From JALVIU01 sp964462295 (GTDB lineage Bacteria; Atribacterota; JALVIU01), in NCBI GenBank assembly GCA_964462295.1, contig CAYWXH010000035.1, positions 1-15,498 on the forward strand: DNA of 15,498 nucleotides, given 5' to 3'. This document shows positions 15,163-15,498 of this stretch, piece by piece (the first letter of the stretch is position 1; each line of letters opens with the position of its first letter). Made by a program: the position numbers and the translations under genes. The notes below the pieces were generated by a model. That model saw nothing but the letters and a program-made list of their open reading frames with translations. It did no database searches and was not told the DNA's origin.

Positions 15163-15199
15163 GTCATTGCGAGCATCACGAAGTGATGCGTGGCAATCT
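15163..15199 (+). repeat. complete palindromic unit 2
   Basis: The outer stem is ATTGC/GCAAT and the inner stem GCATCAC (15173-15179) / GTGATGC (15183-15189) with loop gaa. This is the cleanest hairpin in the block, duplicated as unit 6. Confidence 0.85.
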
Positions 15200-15234
15200 C
15201 TCTTTTGGGGTTCCACAATCACCTCGGGTACCAG

Positions 15235-15277
15235 AGATTGCCACGTCAGGGCAAAAGACACCCTTCCTCGCAATGAC
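15235..15277 (-). repeat. complete palindromic unit 3, inverted orientation
   Basis: Read on the minus strand it has the canonical GTCATTGCGAG and GTGGCAATCT arms. Its centre pairs AGGG with CCCT. It is the only leftward unit in the block. Confidence 0.8.
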
Positions 15278-15300
15278 AGATAGGGAGCCTACTAGGAATT

Positions 15301-15339
15301 GTCATTGCGAGGGGCTGTTTTTTAGCCCCGTGGCAATCT
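15301..15339 (+). repeat. complete palindromic unit 4
   Basis: The outer stem is ATTGC (15304-15308) / GCAAT (15333-15337). The inner stem is GGGGCT (15311-15316) / AGCCCC (15324-15329) with a T-rich loop. Confidence 0.85.
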
Positions 15340-15370
15340 CCGAGAAGCAACTCTCGTGTTCCCCTTAGTC

Positions 15371-15405
15371 GTCATTGTGAGATCTGTCAGGGGCCGTGAC
15401 AATCT
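15371..15405 (+). repeat. complete palindromic unit 5 with compensated outer stem
   Basis: The outer arms read ATTGT (15374-15378) and ACAAT (15399-15403). Both halves differ from the standard ATTGC/GCAAT, and the change preserves pairing. The centre has lost a clean inner stem. Confidence 0.75.
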
Positions 15406-15449
15406 GCGACCCCCAAGGTTTGTCATTACGAGTCCCGCCCTTTCCCCTT

Positions 15450-15486
15450 GTCATTGCGAGCATCACGAAGTGATGCGTGGCAATCT
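15450..15486 (+). repeat. complete palindromic unit 6
   Basis: Identical in arms and centre to unit 2 (inner GCATCAC/GTGATGC stem), as part of the direct repeat. Confidence 0.85.
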
Positions 15487-15498
15487 CTCTTTTGGGGT

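Larger units (their letters stand above)
15083..15211 (+). repeat. first copy of a ~129-bp direct repeat (288-bp period)
   Basis: This segment matches 15371-15498 almost base for base; the lengths differ by one C in a C-run. The copies are spaced 288 bases apart. It comprises unit 1, a solitary arm, a CCCACCCTTTCCCC spacer and unit 2. Confidence 0.85.
14977..15498. repeat. block of dispersed-type palindromic repeats (CATTGCGAG...GGCAATCT)
   Basis: About a dozen copies of the arm GTCATTGCGAG occur in 520 bases. Six are complete units in which the arm is followed, after a variable centre, by CGTGGCAATCT. Six are left arms only. The complete units can fold because ATTGC pairs with GCAAT and most centres are themselves inverted repeats. 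Five complete units face right and one faces left. The block is much richer in C and G than the rest of the window, has no gene, and continues past the right edge. Similar palindromes are known scattered in many unrelated bacterial genomes (recalled, not searched). Confidence 0.9.
15371..15498 (+). repeat. second copy of the ~129-bp direct repeat, reaching the window edge
   Basis: This is the second copy of 15083-15211. The match is still running at the last base, so the duplicated unit may be longer, and further copies may follow beyond the edge. Confidence 0.85.

Noticed and set aside
14912..15368. Two overlapping rightward reading frames of 123 and 146 codons, and one of 105 codons on the other strand (14956-15273)
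   Set aside because: They are translations of the palindromic repeat block, giving repeated CHCE, LSLR or RNDK-like peptides. They have no family resemblance or conserved start, and C-rich composition explains the absence of stops.
14977..15498. Repeat block considered as a CRISPR array
   Set aside because: Unit spacing is irregular, unit centres vary, orientation is mixed, many units are half copies, and no cas gene is near.

Overview
This is an AT-rich bacterial window. Isoleucine is often ATA and arginine mostly AGA/AGG, a pattern common in thermophiles. Promoters are strong sigma70-type (TTGACA-N17-TATAAT occurs exactly twice), and ribosome sites are purine-rich GGAGG types with several GTG starts. 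Three probably exported proteins have ordinary signal peptides without a lipobox cysteine, which fits periplasmic delivery in a two-membrane cell. An anaerobic thermophilic lineage of the Dictyoglomota or Caldisericota kind is a reasonable guess, but nothing here fixes the taxon.

Layout. (1) 1-54: the first 18 codons of a leftward gene whose start resembles AAA-ATPase-like/PD-(D/E)XK (DUF1703) proteins. (2) 143-3220, rightward: an EAL-HDOD signalling protein whose perfect promoter places the transcript start at or next to its ATG, then a long-chain acyl-CoA synthetase. (3) 3228-6339, leftward: a complete three-gene ABC-2 exporter (ATPase and two paralogous permeases), overlapping by 1-4 bases and driven by a perfect consensus promoter. 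(4) 6485-9318, rightward: galactokinase, overlapping an exported seven-bladed beta-propeller protein, then a Phe-rich membrane protein that looks like a PAP2 phosphatase relative without its catalytic residues. (5) 9404-11050: a large exported protein with a BACON/Ig-like region, a Pro/Ser/Thr linker, a second Ig-like region, TPR-like helices and an unrecognised C-terminus. (6) 11124-14845: a complete PotD-PotB-PotC-PotA type importer for polyamines or a similar small solute. (7) 14846-15498: no gene. From 14977 there is a GC-rich block of CATTGCGAG...GGCAATCT palindromes, with part of a 288-bp tandem duplication running off the right edge.

The genes look like ordinary housekeeping and transport units, not one defence or mobile system. 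The points most worth a second look are a perfect 13-bp inverted repeat inside the first permease gene of the importer, the probably dead PAP2-like protein beside galK, the leaderless EAL-HDOD gene, and the palindrome block. In that block one unit carries paired base changes that keep its outer stem. No convincing intrinsic terminator was found anywhere in the window.
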